Counted from the stretch's first letter, positions 48,298-58,022 are shown. The stretch is 64,000 nucleotides of DNA from Paenibacillus barcinonensis (GCF_003217495.1 NZ_QJSW01000012.1:111867-175866), one strand, 5' to 3'. Numbers and translations are program-made. The notes: a model not told the origin generated them from the letters alone.

Positions 48298-49719
48298 TCA
48301 AAAATTAAAATAAATAAACGGATTGTATGTTCCTTTGACCAGATAGGATACACATACGAGGAACAATGCGATGATGCTTACCGGGTAGATCAGTTCAAGC
48401 GGTTTACCGAAGCGAACGCCATCCACCATCCATTTGTTCATACGTAAGGCGATCGGTGTGGAGAACAGAATGCCGAGTATGAAGAAGAGGGCATATTCCT
48501 TCAGGAACATCCAGGTGGTATCACTCCAGAACCCGTTACCGTACAAGCCGAACATGTTGCCAAGATAGTTGCCGGCCTGCAGCAGATCGGGTGAGCGGAA
48601 TATAACCCAGCCAATGACAACAACAAACATGGCATAGACATGTCTGAGCGGAGCAAAACGAATGCCTTTGTCCAGATTAAAGATTTTCTCCAGTGCAATG
48701 AACGCAAAGTTAATCAAACCCCAGATGACAAATGTCCATTCCGCACCATGCCAGATGCCCGTGAGTCCCCAGACGACGAGCAGATTACGGATCATTTTGT
48801 CCTTGTTGCTGACACGTGATCCTCCGAGCGGGAAGTAAACGTATTCCTTGAACCAGGTTCCGAGCGAGATATGCCAGCGGCGCCAGAATTCAGTGATAGA
48901 GCGGGAGATGTATGGATATTTGAAGTTTTCTTCAAACTTGAAGCCAAACATTAACGCCAGTCCAATCGCCATATCGGAATAACCGGAGAAGTCGAAATAA
49001 ATTTGCAGCGTATAGGCGATAGCTCCTAACCAAGCCAGACTGGCAGCGATATCGGATGTTCCTCCCGCGCTGAAGGCGTGATCGGCAACAATGGCCATGC
49101 TGTTGGATAACAGCACCTTTTTGCTCAACCCAACAATAAATCGGCAGCAGCCTACTGCGAACTTGTCCCAGCTCTCTTTACGGTGCATCATCTGATCCGC
49201 AATCATGTTGTAGCGCAGAATAGGCCCCGCAACTAACTGAGGGAAAAACGAAATATACAGAGCGACATAGAACGGATTCTTCTGCACACTGCCATGTCCG
49301 CGGTACACATCAATGACGTATGAGATCGCATGAAAGGTGAAAAAAGAAATACCGAGCGGCAGCGCAATATGTGGAATGCTCAGACCAAAACCTGTGCTTT
49401 CATTCACAATGCGTAAGGCAAACGCCAAATATTTATAAACAAACAGCATGCCCAGATTGGCAGCGAGCATCACAGTAATAATGGTATACGCGGCACTGCG
49501 GTGGTCGCGATATTTGTCTACCAGCAATGCGAACACATAATTCAGTGCGATGGACACGAGCATGACCAGTACGAAGCGGGGTTCGCCCCACGCATAGAAG
49601 AACAGACTGGCTACAAGCAGGAGCATGTTTTTTAGTGTTACTGAAAATCGGAGTACATAATAGAGTCCTAATACAAGCGGTAAAAAATAAAATAAAAAAA
49701 CGACACTGGAAAAGAGCAC
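48298..49719 (-). CDS. MBOAT O-acyltransferase (AlgI/DltB-like)
   Basis: 473 residues from GTG 49719, seven bases after AAGGAGG. Polytopic membrane protein with the MBOAT core: EFWRRWHISLGTWFKEYVYFPLGG and the catalytic His in LTGIWHGAEWTFVIWG. AlgI-type enzymes pass acetyl groups across the membrane to an extracellular acceptor. Position between the glycosyltransferase genes and the AlgX-like gene points to O-acetylation of the operon's polysaccharide, not teichoic-acid D-alanylation (no dlt genes nearby). Confidence 0.9.
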   Translation of the reverse strand: MLFSSVVFLFYFLPLVLGLYYVLRFSVTLKNMLLLVASLFFYAWGEPRFVLVMLVSIALNYVFALLVDKYRDHRSAAYTIITVMLAANLGMLFVYKYLAFALRIVNESTGFGLSIPHIALPLGISFFTFHAISYVIDVYRGHGSVQKNPFYVALYISFFPQLVAGPILRYNMIADQMMHRKESWDKFAVGCCRFIVGLSKKVLLSNSMAIVADHAFSAGGTSDIAASLAWLGAIAYTLQIYFDFSGYSDMAIGLALMFGFKFEENFKYPYISRSITEFWRRWHISLGTWFKEYVYFPLGGSRVSNKDKMIRNLLVVWGLTGIWHGAEWTFVIWGLINFAFIALEKIFNLDKGIRFAPLRHVYAMFVVVIGWVIFRSPDLLQAGNYLGNMFGLYGNGFWSDTTWMFLKEYALFFILGILFSTPIALRMNKWMVDGVRFGKPLELIYPVSIIALFLVCVSYLVKGTYNPFIYFNF

Positions 49720-49750
49720 TGCCTTTCCTCCTTGGAGATAAAATAAACAA

Positions 49751-50911
49751 TTACATGCGGAACAACCGTTTGGAACGACGATGATTCATGGACAGGGCTT
49801 TACCCGATTGGCTGGCATGCTGTTTGTTTCTCCACAGCCAGTAAGGGATAACAATCAGAAGTCCAACGAGGAGCAGGCCGATGCGAATCATCCATTCCAT
49901 CCAAGGCTTTAGCCATATGGCAGAAGGCTCCAGCACCTTGGCTACCTGGTCAGGCGCAGGGATGAAACGTGGTGTCCCGTCGGCCTCCTCGACCCTCATC
50001 GCCGTGGAAGGATCTAGCGCCACGATGTAGCTGCTGGTCCATCGCTGATCAATTACCGCTTGAACTACAACAGATTTGGCCTCCGAAGCTTCCGTCTCAA
50101 GTGTCAGCAGGCCATCTGTTGTGATGGATACGCCCTGCACAGGATGAGCAAGCTGGAATCTGACGTCCGAGCTCTCTGGCGAACCAGTGACTGTATATTG
50201 GGCAATGGATTGACCAGCTACGGGGATGACTACACGTTCATCTCCATGGATATGTACAGTGGAGAAGCTGTTTTCCTTGGCGGCTTCTTGAACAGGCACC
50301 AGCTTGATGTTCCCCACGCGATAGCGTAGCTGTGCATTTTCCGATGTCGTCATGGTAATGCCCCAGCTTAGAATGTTCCCCGGAGTGACGTGCCCGATGG
50401 TAGCCGGTTTATTTCGAACCATGAGACTGGCAAAGGGAACACGCACCTCGCCTTCAAACCCTGGCACAAGTTCAATCAATCCATTTACGGGACGAACCAG
50501 CTCTGGTTCTTTGCTTGCTTTCGGAATCAGAATGACCTGACGTTCGTCGGATACAGTGAGCGCGGCTTGATCCGCTCGGGTGATTACAACGTTCAGTGGC
50601 AATACCTGATCTGAATCACTTCGTACGGAGAACCTTAGCTCGCCGCTGCTCGACCAGTCTCTGTTCTGTAACTCGTATACATAGGCAGAATAGAATCCCT
50701 TGCTCAGCCCCTGTGTGGAGGTGCTGATCTGCAAGCTGCCATTACGTTCCACGCTGGACTGCACCGTTGCACCGTTGCTCCACTTATGGATGGAGCGTTC
50801 GCTCCATTTCAGCTGTTCAGGCGGTGTTGAAGCACTGGCATAGGAACTGTTCATGCTCCACAACCCCGTCACAATTGCGATAAGCAGCCACTGCTGCCAT
50901 TTCGTACGCAT
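49751..50911 (-). CDS. membrane-anchored extracellular accessory protein (BcsB-like role)
   Basis: 386 residues; a GGAGG site precedes the ATG. A signal peptide (about 1-27) is followed by a jelly-roll/CBM-like domain (about 30-220), an Ig-like domain (about 230-310), then a single membrane helix (about 340-360) and a short Lys/Arg-rich tail. There is no sequence motif I can tie firmly to BcsB, and it is half BcsB's size. The layout (secreted beta-rich part held by a C-terminal helix) and position right after the synthase suggest it guides the emerging polymer, as BcsB does. Function is inferred from context. Confidence 0.7.
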   Translation of the reverse strand: MRTKWQQWLLIAIVTGLWSMNSSYASASTPPEQLKWSERSIHKWSNGATVQSSVERNGSLQISTSTQGLSKGFYSAYVYELQNRDWSSSGELRFSVRSDSDQVLPLNVVITRADQAALTVSDERQVILIPKASKEPELVRPVNGLIELVPGFEGEVRVPFASLMVRNKPATIGHVTPGNILSWGITMTTSENAQLRYRVGNIKLVPVQEAAKENSFSTVHIHGDERVVIPVAGQSIAQYTVTGSPESSDVRFQLAHPVQGVSITTDGLLTLETEASEAKSVVVQAVIDQRWTSSYIVALDPSTAMRVEEADGTPRFIPAPDQVAKVLEPSAIWLKPWMEWMIRIGLLLVGLLIVIPYWLWRNKQHASQSGKALSMNHRRSKRLFRM

Positions 50912-50931
50912 GCTTTTTTTGCCTCCATTAT

Positions 50932-53208
50932 TTATAAATAAGCCATCTCGTTCAGTTCATCCTCGGAGACGAAGTTTTTGTAAGACGATGTACCCTTTGG
51001 TTTGCGGGACTCCAGATAGGCCATGTTCCACTGCTTCAAAAGGGCTTCCAGCTCGGACATTTGACCACTCCGGGCGATGTCACGAATATTTCGAATCCGG
51101 TACAGAATGCCTTGCTTGCTTCGCATGGATTTCACCCATACACAGTCCAGAATCAGATGATCTGCAAGAGGCAGCTGAAACTCGTAGGCCATCTCCGGGT
51201 GAGACATCTTCACGAGTATAAAGTCATAGTTAAAGTCGAGCAGGGTAATCATGCCATACTCGGACGTATCAAGTGTGTGGTTCAGCGAAATACGTGCCAG
51301 CTTGCGGTTCGACATCATGCCGATCTGTCCACGGCGTACAAAGTTTAGACGAATGTCCTCAAATGTACTGATATCCTTGTCCAGCTTCTGAGGAAGCGTT
51401 GGCTCGCGATCATACACAATGTGCAGCAGCTGGCGCTGCTCTGCTTCGTTAATCTCATGCACTTTAAATGCATACTTCCACTTGGTTCCAAATGTAGTGA
51501 CGTGTGTGATCTTGGCTTTGAATTTGCTCGAATAAGGGCCCGATAACAGTTGCACGCCAAATTCAAGCTCACTCGGAATATATCTTGGTGTATCAAGCAG
51601 AATGGAAATGCCGCCTTCCGAAATATCATAAGTAACAGTCGAGAGGGTTTCTCCCTCTGTGGTCAGCGTACACTCCACAGCAGCGAGCACACGCTCATAG
51701 TTACGGAACACCTTGCGTCCGCTAAGGAAAAAGATGGACATCATAATGTTGTAGAAGTTGATCAATAGCCAGTATAGAACGACAAGAAAACCAATCGTGC
51801 CTTGACTAAAGGTCCAGTGAATGCAGTTCACAATACCAATCACGGAAAGCACCGCCAGAATGAGATGCGGAATAATCTGTTTGATCTGATAGCTGCGATC
51901 ATTATGCGCTCCATCTTTGCGAGTGACCGCAAATTTGTTCATCGTGATGCCGAGTGTTTCCAGAATAACCGCAGGCAGTAGCGACGGGAACAATATCGTT
52001 TCATATACATTGGTCCATTTGGTCGTTCGAATATTGCCCGAGAGCATGCGCAGACAGGTATTGGTCAGCAGGTACATCGGCAGCCAGAACACCAGAATCT
52101 CCAGAATGGTACATTTCACGACGAGTACACCGAAGACAGCGAACAGAATAGGCGACATAATGTACAGAAGCCGTTTTAAACCGGCATACCAGTAAGTAAT
52201 AGATGAGATATAATTCAGCCTTTGGGCAAAGGTAAGTCCCTTCTTAAACAGAATGTTCAATTTTCTGCCGGTCTGGATACATCCACGCGCCCAGCGCTGA
52301 CGCTGCTTGATCAGGCTTTTCAGATCACCGGGAGCGAGTCCGGAAGCCAGCACCTGATTGGTGGCAAAGCAACGATACCCTATGCTCTGCATTTCAATGC
52401 CTGTTGCAAAATCTTCTGTAATCGACCCGGTATAGAAACCGCCAACATCCTCAAGCGCTTGTCTGGACAGCACTGTATTGGTTCCACCATAGATGACGGA
52501 GTTGGATTTGTTTCGCCCAACCTGCACATCACGGTAGAAGTAGTCCTGTTCATTGGGAATACGAGCCTCCGAATACAGGTTGTATTGAAACTGATCGGGA
52601 TTATAGAAACTTTGCGGAGTCTGAACAAAGCCGATTTTTTCTTCTGTCAGAAAATAAGGCACACAGGACGTCAGAAAATCATGCTTCGGAATCATATCGG
52701 CATCGAACGTAGCGATTAGAGGTGAGGAAGTATGTTTCATGGCGTTGTTCAGATTTCCAGCCTTGGCGTGGATATGCTCGGTTCGGGTCAAATAGTGGAT
52801 GCCCATATGAGAAGCAAGTTCCCGCATCTCGGGACGATTGGAGTCATCACATAGATAGATATGTACTTTGGAGCGATCGGGATAATCCATGTTGAGACAG
52901 CCATTAATCGTTTTGAAGAGCAAGGATGCTGGTTCGTTGTAGGTGGCAATAAAGACATCGACATCCGGATATAAAGATTCATCCACAACGGGGAGCTCAG
53001 GATATTCAAGCCGGGTCATATTATAAAAATGCACAGCCAGTTCAAACATGCCGATGAGTTCAACAATCAGTAGGGCAAGACCGGCAGTCACAGCAAGAGG
53101 GCCATGACCGAAGGGGATAGTGAAGAATGTACGCCAGATGACGTAAATACAGGACATAATGACTGTTGCGGTGACCAGTATTTTGTTGCGCGTGCTTAAA
53201 CGATTCAA
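50932..53208 (-). CDS. cellulose-synthase-like GT2 with PilZ domain
   Basis: 758 residues from TTG 53208 (GAGAGG eight bases upstream). Two N-terminal helices lead into a processive GT2 domain: DD at 121-122, DAD at 169-171, TED at 264-266 and QRQRW at 302-306, with FVQTP of the acceptor path. Several helices follow (about 330-500), then a PilZ domain with RxxxR (RNYER) and DISEGG, the residues that bind c-di-GMP in BcsA. A further ~100-residue C-terminal region is unassigned. It should polymerise a beta-linked glucan or similar and export it, switched by c-di-GMP. First gene of the four-gene operon. No GGDEF protein is in the window. Confidence 0.9.
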   Translation of the reverse strand: MNRLSTRNKILVTATVIMSCIYVIWRTFFTIPFGHGPLAVTAGLALLIVELIGMFELAVHFYNMTRLEYPELPVVDESLYPDVDVFIATYNEPASLLFKTINGCLNMDYPDRSKVHIYLCDDSNRPEMRELASHMGIHYLTRTEHIHAKAGNLNNAMKHTSSPLIATFDADMIPKHDFLTSCVPYFLTEEKIGFVQTPQSFYNPDQFQYNLYSEARIPNEQDYFYRDVQVGRNKSNSVIYGGTNTVLSRQALEDVGGFYTGSITEDFATGIEMQSIGYRCFATNQVLASGLAPGDLKSLIKQRQRWARGCIQTGRKLNILFKKGLTFAQRLNYISSITYWYAGLKRLLYIMSPILFAVFGVLVVKCTILEILVFWLPMYLLTNTCLRMLSGNIRTTKWTNVYETILFPSLLPAVILETLGITMNKFAVTRKDGAHNDRSYQIKQIIPHLILAVLSVIGIVNCIHWTFSQGTIGFLVVLYWLLINFYNIMMSIFFLSGRKVFRNYERVLAAVECTLTTEGETLSTVTYDISEGGISILLDTPRYIPSELEFGVQLLSGPYSSKFKAKITHVTTFGTKWKYAFKVHEINEAEQRQLLHIVYDREPTLPQKLDKDISTFEDIRLNFVRRGQIGMMSNRKLARISLNHTLDTSEYGMITLLDFNYDFILVKMSHPEMAYEFQLPLADHLILDCVWVKSMRSKQGILYRIRNIRDIARSGQMSELEALLKQWNMAYLESRKPKGTSSYKNFVSEDELNEMAYL

Positions 53209-53425
53209 GGTGTCTACCTCTCTCTATGCGTGGTAAAATCATGAGCGTTCATTCAGCCAGAAGCTGTGACCTATCATACAATAAAGTACTGAACAGATTC
53301 TGAACATGAGCTTGTATAGTGATGATGATAAATGTTGAAAAGTGATGAATGTTGTATTTATTTAGGATTAAATTAGCAACAATTTTATTATGAAACCACT
53401 ATATGGATTTTTTTGATATTTTGCT
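53209..53425. other. upstream region of the exopolysaccharide operon
   Basis: AT-rich stretch between the synthase start and the terminator at 53426. It must hold the operon promoter; I could not pick a convincing -35/-10 pair. No gene seen. Confidence 0.4.
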
Positions 53426-53467
53426 TAAAAAAAGCAAAAGAAGACGAGCTCGTAAGCTCGCCTTCTT
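53426..53467 (-). terminator. terminator after the CBS-domain gene
   Basis: On the minus strand GAAGGCGAGCT pairs with AGCTCGTCTTC (one G-T) and is followed by TTTTGCTTTTTTT. Confidence 0.85.
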
Positions 53468-53519
53468 CGTATGACTCTTGCAGACATGAACACGTATCTG
53501 CTGCTGCAATCAGACTCAT

Positions 53520-53927
53520 CTAATCCGAAATGTTGCGGGTGTAGTATTCAATGATATCTTTACGACGAATGATGCCGAGAAAGACACGATCTATATCGAC
53601 CACGGGTACAAAGTTCTGATCTGCTGCAAGGGTCAGCATATCTTCCATCTCTGCTTCGATGTACACGCATTCATTATAAACGCGATTGCTGATCTCATGC
53701 ACCTGCACTTGATCCATATTGTCAAATGTCAAACCGGGGGTGCCCCGCATTTTCCATAACAGATCGCCTTCGGACAGAGTAGCAACATATTTTCCATCCG
53801 GGTCAATTACGGGAATGGCGGTGTAGTGGTGCGATTCCAGCTGCTCGATAGCATCTTTCATGGAAGCGGTAGACTCGATATAGGCCACTTCGGCTTTGGG
53901 GAGTAAAAAATAGCTGATTTCCATCAT
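53520..53927 (-). CDS. two-CBS-domain protein, DarB/YkuL-like
   Basis: 135 residues, start ATG 53927 or the next codon (AAAAGGAG upstream). Two CBS motifs: HHYTAIPVIDPDGKYVATLSEGDL and NFVPVVDIDRVFLGIIRRKDIIEY. Stand-alone CBS proteins bind adenine nucleotides; the similar-sized DarB of Bacillus binds c-di-AMP and regulates Rel and pyruvate carboxylase. Orthology is suggested by size and layout only. Confidence 0.8.
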   Translation of the reverse strand: MMEISYFLLPKAEVAYIESTASMKDAIEQLESHHYTAIPVIDPDGKYVATLSEGDLLWKMRGTPGLTFDNMDQVQVHEISNRVYNECVYIEAEMEDMLTLAADQNFVPVVDIDRVFLGIIRRKDIIEYYTRNISD

Positions 53928-54100
53928 CGGGCTCCTTTTCAGCCTTTTGCTTCACAGCAAAAGCTTTAGTATGTAATTCACTATTCTTATTTAAACATAT
54001 TATGTGAGTATAAGGCTATTTTTAATGACAAATTCATCAGATTTGTTACATTGTGTAATCCGTGCTGGAAATCTATAGTATAGAGTAGAGGTGAACTGAC

Positions 54101-56251
54101 ATGAAATCAAAACGTAAGTTATTATATGGACTTTTGCCCATCTTGTTTGCAGGCGGCATCGGAATGGTTCTATACATGCAGAACAACAAACCCGAGGAAG
54201 CAAAACCGCAGACAACCGTAAATCAGTACATAGAGCATCTGCAGAAAAAAGAGTTTGATCAGCTGTATTCGTTGATGTCACCCGCTTCGCTAACCGAGGC
54301 AGGCATGACAAAGGAGCAGTTTGTCGAGAAATACAGTGCCATATACTCAGGAATGAAGGTATCTGTCATCAAGGCTGAACTGCAGCCGTCGCAGTCATCA
54401 GAGACTGAAGCTGGAGCGGATGCCGGAGAGAATACAGATCGGGAGACGAGTTCACAAGCCAAGACGGGTCAGGAGAGTGAGGATAAGGCACAACAGAACG
54501 AAAGTAATCCTGACCTCTACGAGGCGAGCTATAATCTTCACCTGACCACTTTTTTGGGAGAAATCAGTGAGACTCATACGATAACATTAGTAAGAAAGGA
54601 ATTGGAGGACGGGAGCAAGATCTGGCAAATTAATTGGCAACCATCGCTAATTCTCAGTGATATGGTAAAAGGAAGCAAGGTTCGGGTAAAGACTCTGTTC
54701 CCGACTCGAGGAAATATCGTAGATCGCGATGGGTTGCCGCTCGCGACCCAGGGCACCATGAATGAATGGGGGATTGTACCTGAGAAGCTTGGCGATCAAC
54801 CTGATCAGATGATTGCTCGCATCGCAGATCATTACAGCGTATCTGTAGAAGGCATTCAAAAGGCGCTGAATCAGACGTGGGTAAAACCGGGATTTTTTGT
54901 CCCGATTGGCTCTACAGAGGAGTTTGATATTCCTGATTCACTTCGTGGTGTTTCACTGCAAAGCAAGGAGGTCCGTTATTATCCCCTGGGAGAAGCAGCC
55001 GCGCATCTGATTGGTTATGTTCGTAAGGCTACCAAGGAGGATCTGGACAAAGACAGCGAGGGATATTACCGCGCGGAGGACTGGATTGGTAAAGCTGGGC
55101 TGGAGCAATCCATGGAGAAGCAACTGCGCGGGGAGCGTGGTGCCTTGATTGAGATCACCGATGAAGCGGGGAATCCCCTTTCCGAATTGATTCGCAAGGA
55201 TGCGGTCAATGGCAAGGATGTGCAGCTTACAATCAGCTCCGCGCAGCAGAAAAGGCTATATCAAACGCTGGCTGGCGGTGGCGACGCCGGAGCCATGGTG
55301 ATGATGAATCCGAAGGATGGCAACCTGCTGGCGCTGGTAAGTGCACCCTCGTACGATCCGAATAAAATGGTCACAGGTTTGACGCAGGCGGAGTGGGACG
55401 CTTATTCGGCGAATGAGAAGCTTCCTTTTATTAATCGAGTAACAACACGGTATGCCCCTGGCTCGACCTTCAAAGCAATTACTGCGGCAGCCGGATTGAT
55501 GGAGAACGTAACAACCGCGAATAAAACCCACGACATTTCCGGTTTGCAGTGGAGGAAAGATGACAGCTGGGGTGGTTATTATGTCAAGCGGGTGAAAAGC
55601 CTGAGCCCGGTTAATATGGTAGATGCGCTGGTATATTCGGACAATATTTATTTCGCGATGGAAGCGACCGAAATGGGCAGTGCCAAGTTCATCGAGGGCA
55701 TCCAGAAGTTCGGGTTTGGTGATAACTTCGGAATGGATGAGCTGTACCTGAAGCCGAGTCAGTATGCCAATGAAGCACATAAGGACTTATCCTCCGAAGT
55801 GCTGCTTGCCGACACGTCGTATGGACAGGGCGAGATGTTAATGTCGCCGATTCATCTTGCTACTGCTTTTACGCCGTTTGTGAATGAAGGCAAGCTTGTA
55901 AAGCCCGTGCTCATTGTTGGCAAAGAAACCTCTGACCCTGTGGCAATTATTACACCCGATGTGGCCAACACCGTGAAAAATGCTTTGAAGCAGGTTGTTT
56001 CTCGTCAAGGAGGAACAGCACATGCCCTTAGTTCGATTGCTGGTGGCCTTGCAGGCAAGACCGGTACGGCAGAGCTGAAAGCGAAGAAGGGTGAGCAAGG
56101 TCGGGAGAATGGCTTTTTCGTTACGTTTGACACGGAATCGCCATCGTTCCTTCTGGCAGCGGTGATCGAAGAGGTTAACGGGCGTGGGGGCAGTCACTAT
56201 GTAGTGGATCGGTTAAAGCCTTTCCTGGAGAAACTGCAGCTTGATCAGTAA
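54101..56251 (+). CDS. class B penicillin-binding protein (PBP3/PbpC-like)
   Basis: 716 residues. A single N-terminal membrane helix (about 8-26) is followed by an NTF2-like MecA_N domain (about 40-185) containing an acidic Ser/Glu-rich insert (about 88-145), a PBP dimerisation domain, and a transpeptidase domain with all three active-site motifs: Ser455-TFK, Ser513-DN and Lys653-TGT. This is the Bacillus PbpC / staphylococcal MecA architecture; such enzymes cross-link peptidoglycan and are often poorly inhibited by beta-lactams. AGAGGTGA precedes the ATG. Resistance cannot be inferred from sequence alone. Confidence 0.92.
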   Translation: MKSKRKLLYGLLPILFAGGIGMVLYMQNNKPEEAKPQTTVNQYIEHLQKKEFDQLYSLMSPASLTEAGMTKEQFVEKYSAIYSGMKVSVIKAELQPSQSSETEAGADAGENTDRETSSQAKTGQESEDKAQQNESNPDLYEASYNLHLTTFLGEISETHTITLVRKELEDGSKIWQINWQPSLILSDMVKGSKVRVKTLFPTRGNIVDRDGLPLATQGTMNEWGIVPEKLGDQPDQMIARIADHYSVSVEGIQKALNQTWVKPGFFVPIGSTEEFDIPDSLRGVSLQSKEVRYYPLGEAAAHLIGYVRKATKEDLDKDSEGYYRAEDWIGKAGLEQSMEKQLRGERGALIEITDEAGNPLSELIRKDAVNGKDVQLTISSAQQKRLYQTLAGGGDAGAMVMMNPKDGNLLALVSAPSYDPNKMVTGLTQAEWDAYSANEKLPFINRVTTRYAPGSTFKAITAAAGLMENVTTANKTHDISGLQWRKDDSWGGYYVKRVKSLSPVNMVDALVYSDNIYFAMEATEMGSAKFIEGIQKFGFGDNFGMDELYLKPSQYANEAHKDLSSEVLLADTSYGQGEMLMSPIHLATAFTPFVNEGKLVKPVLIVGKETSDPVAIITPDVANTVKNALKQVVSRQGGTAHALSSIAGGLAGKTGTAELKAKKGEQGRENGFFVTFDTESPSFLLAAVIEEVNGRGGSHYVVDRLKPFLEKLQLDQ

Positions 56252-56303
56252 TTTGACTCCGTAATATTTTATTCATAAACAGCGAGCGGCATGGATAATG
56301 AAC

Positions 56304-56352
56304 AAAACGCGCGTTGGCTGAATCCACCCGGATTCGCCAACGCGCGTTTTTT
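56304..56352. terminator. bidirectional terminator
   Basis: AAAACGCGCGTTGGC and GCCAACGCGCGTTTT, extended inward by GAATCC/GGATTC, make a stem over 20 bp ending in T. Convergent PBP and methyltransferase genes share it. Confidence 0.92.
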
Positions 56353-56366
56353 GAATATATTTCAGA

Positions 56367-57122
56367 TTATTTTTTTGCTGTAATCATAAAGCGTGCCGAG
56401 TTGGTGCGAATCCCCTTCTCGTGCCAGTGGTCCTGCACAAACTGTTTGAAAGTCTCCAGATCGGAAACATGTTCTCCAAAATGAGGCACAATCGGCGTGT
56501 GCATGAGCAAAAACAGAAGATCCTCTGGTGCAGCATAATACTCCATTACATTATATTCACGGGCCTCGATCTGCCGGAAACCGGCGTGTGCAAGCTCCTG
56601 TCTGTAGCGTTCCAGCAGCGTGGCAGATTTAATGACGGAATGCTGCTCACGTCCGAAAGCCTGCGCGATATCTAATTTGTCATGCTCGCTGACTTGCTGG
56701 GTCAGAAATATGCCGTCCTCTGCGAGCACCCGGTATACCTCCGATGCAGAGAAAACGGAATGCCTACAGGATACGGTGTTGAAGAACTCATTCGGGAATT
56801 CGAGATGGTCTGCATCCATCTGAACGAAGCGGACCTTGGAACCGCTGGCCGCTTTCTCCAGGTTTCGCCGGGCAGTATCAATCATGCCCTGAGCCAGATC
56901 AATACCCACAAGCAAATGAGCATGTTCTGCAATGGACAACACGGCTTCTCCTCCGCCAGTGCCAATATCGAGCAGCAAGTCTGATGTTTGCGTGCAGCGA
57001 ATAACCTCTTCGTAGAAATCCCAAGCAGGGGTATCAGATACAACCTTCATTGTGCTGAAATCCCAACCGTTTTGTCGACCGACACGTTCATAGAATGCTT
57101 CGTAATCCCATTTTTTTGTCAT
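56367..57122 (-). CDS. class I SAM-dependent methyltransferase
   Basis: 251 residues. Motif I is LLDIGTGGGEAVL, the acidic end of strand 2 is VGIDLAQGMID, and FVQMDADHLEFPNEFFNTVSCRHS gives motifs II-III. GGAGG lies upstream of the ATG. The C-terminal ~90 residues (YYAAPEDLLFLLMHTPIVPHFG) match a common UbiE/SmtA-type Gram-positive group without a known substrate. Single gene. Confidence 0.87.
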   Translation of the reverse strand: MTKKWDYEAFYERVGRQNGWDFSTMKVVSDTPAWDFYEEVIRCTQTSDLLLDIGTGGGEAVLSIAEHAHLLVGIDLAQGMIDTARRNLEKAASGSKVRFVQMDADHLEFPNEFFNTVSCRHSVFSASEVYRVLAEDGIFLTQQVSEHDKLDIAQAFGREQHSVIKSATLLERYRQELAHAGFRQIEAREYNVMEYYAAPEDLLFLLMHTPIVPHFGEHVSDLETFKQFVQDHWHEKGIRTNSARFMITAKK

Positions 57123-57275
57123 ACTTCAATCTTCCTCCAATATGTGATGTTATAATTATGGATGTGTATCCCTGTACAATCATTCGTGTGTAAAGCATCG
57201 AACAGGCTCAAATGGACAGACCTGCCCCTTGGCAGCTGGTACGCGTTTTGATCCAGCCCGATGACTAGGACGTAT
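57123..57275. other. gene-free segment before repeat copy A
   Basis: Divergent spacer upstream of the methyltransferase. No gene or clear promoter pair was recognised. Confidence 0.4.
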
Positions 57276-57423
57276 CTTGAAATCTACTGAAGTGCATCTT
57301 TTACCGCCTTTTCGCCCCCTGCTGCGTCACTTTCCCTTGACGTGCTCCGGCACGCCTGCGGTAAACTTCCTGGCTTGGAACGAAAATTCAGCAAAATCTG
57401 CTTCCTTCAGCGTTTTCAGACAC
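57276..57423 (+). repeat. dispersed intergenic repeat, copy A
   Basis: About 148 bases. It matches the reverse complement of 60711-60823 over its whole length (shared blocks ATGCATCTTTTACC-like start, CTTCCTGGCTTGGAACGAA, TTCCTTCAGCGTTT, CAGACAC end), with an extra ~35 bases in the middle that contain a small CGTGC/GCACG hairpin. It encodes no credible protein. Confidence 0.85.
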
Positions 57424-57564
57424 GCCCTAATTACTTCGAACGATCGGGAACAACATCCCTTTCACCTCACATGTTGGAATACGTTCATTATACGTAATTG
57501 ACAGCGCATACGCGAGGTGATATTTTGGGGTGGAATCTATTCTAGGTATCCGAGGTGATCCATA

Positions 57565-57990
57565 GTGGCCGTTCGCGCTAATCAGATTTTTGTCAACCTG
57601 CCTGTCAAGGATTTGAAGAAATCAGTTGATTTTTTTACGAAAGTAGGGTTTGAGTTCAACGCCCAATTCACGGACGATTTAGCTACCTGCATGATCATCG
57701 GAGAGAACATTTATGCCATGCTTCTGGTAGAAGAACGATTCCATTCCTTCATTACGAAAAAAATTGCCAATGCTGCGGATACAACCGAGGTGATTGTCGC
57801 TTTATCTGTTGATTCACGTGAGCAGGTGGATGCTGTTGTGCAAGCCGCTCTGGATGCAGGAGCGAAGCCTTATAACGAGCCGCAGGATCATGGATTCATG
57901 TATGGACGAAGCTTTCAGGATCTGGACAACCACTTGTGGGAAGTTTCTTATATCAATTTGAGCGCCTTCCCATCCAATCAGACAGAGTAA
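57565..57990 (+). CDS. VOC (glyoxalase/bleomycin-resistance fold) protein
   Basis: 141 residues from GTG 57565, after GAGGTGAT. The two-module VOC fold is readable: QIFVNLPVKDLKKSVDFFTKVGFEFN opens module 1 and GFMYGRSFQDLDNHLWEV closes module 2, with the usual terminal Glu. Single-subunit members of this size usually have no known substrate. Followed by a terminator at 58023. Confidence 0.88.
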   Translation: MAVRANQIFVNLPVKDLKKSVDFFTKVGFEFNAQFTDDLATCMIIGENIYAMLLVEERFHSFITKKIANAADTTEVIVALSVDSREQVDAVVQAALDAGAKPYNEPQDHGFMYGRSFQDLDNHLWEVSYINLSAFPSNQTE

Positions 57991-58022
57991 AGGTATCCTT
58001 TTGCATAGTGTTATACGTTGAG

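Noticed and set aside
57277..57501. 74-codon + frame in repeat copy A
   Set aside because: It lies in a dispersed repeat, copy B does not preserve the frame, and no ribosome site is present.
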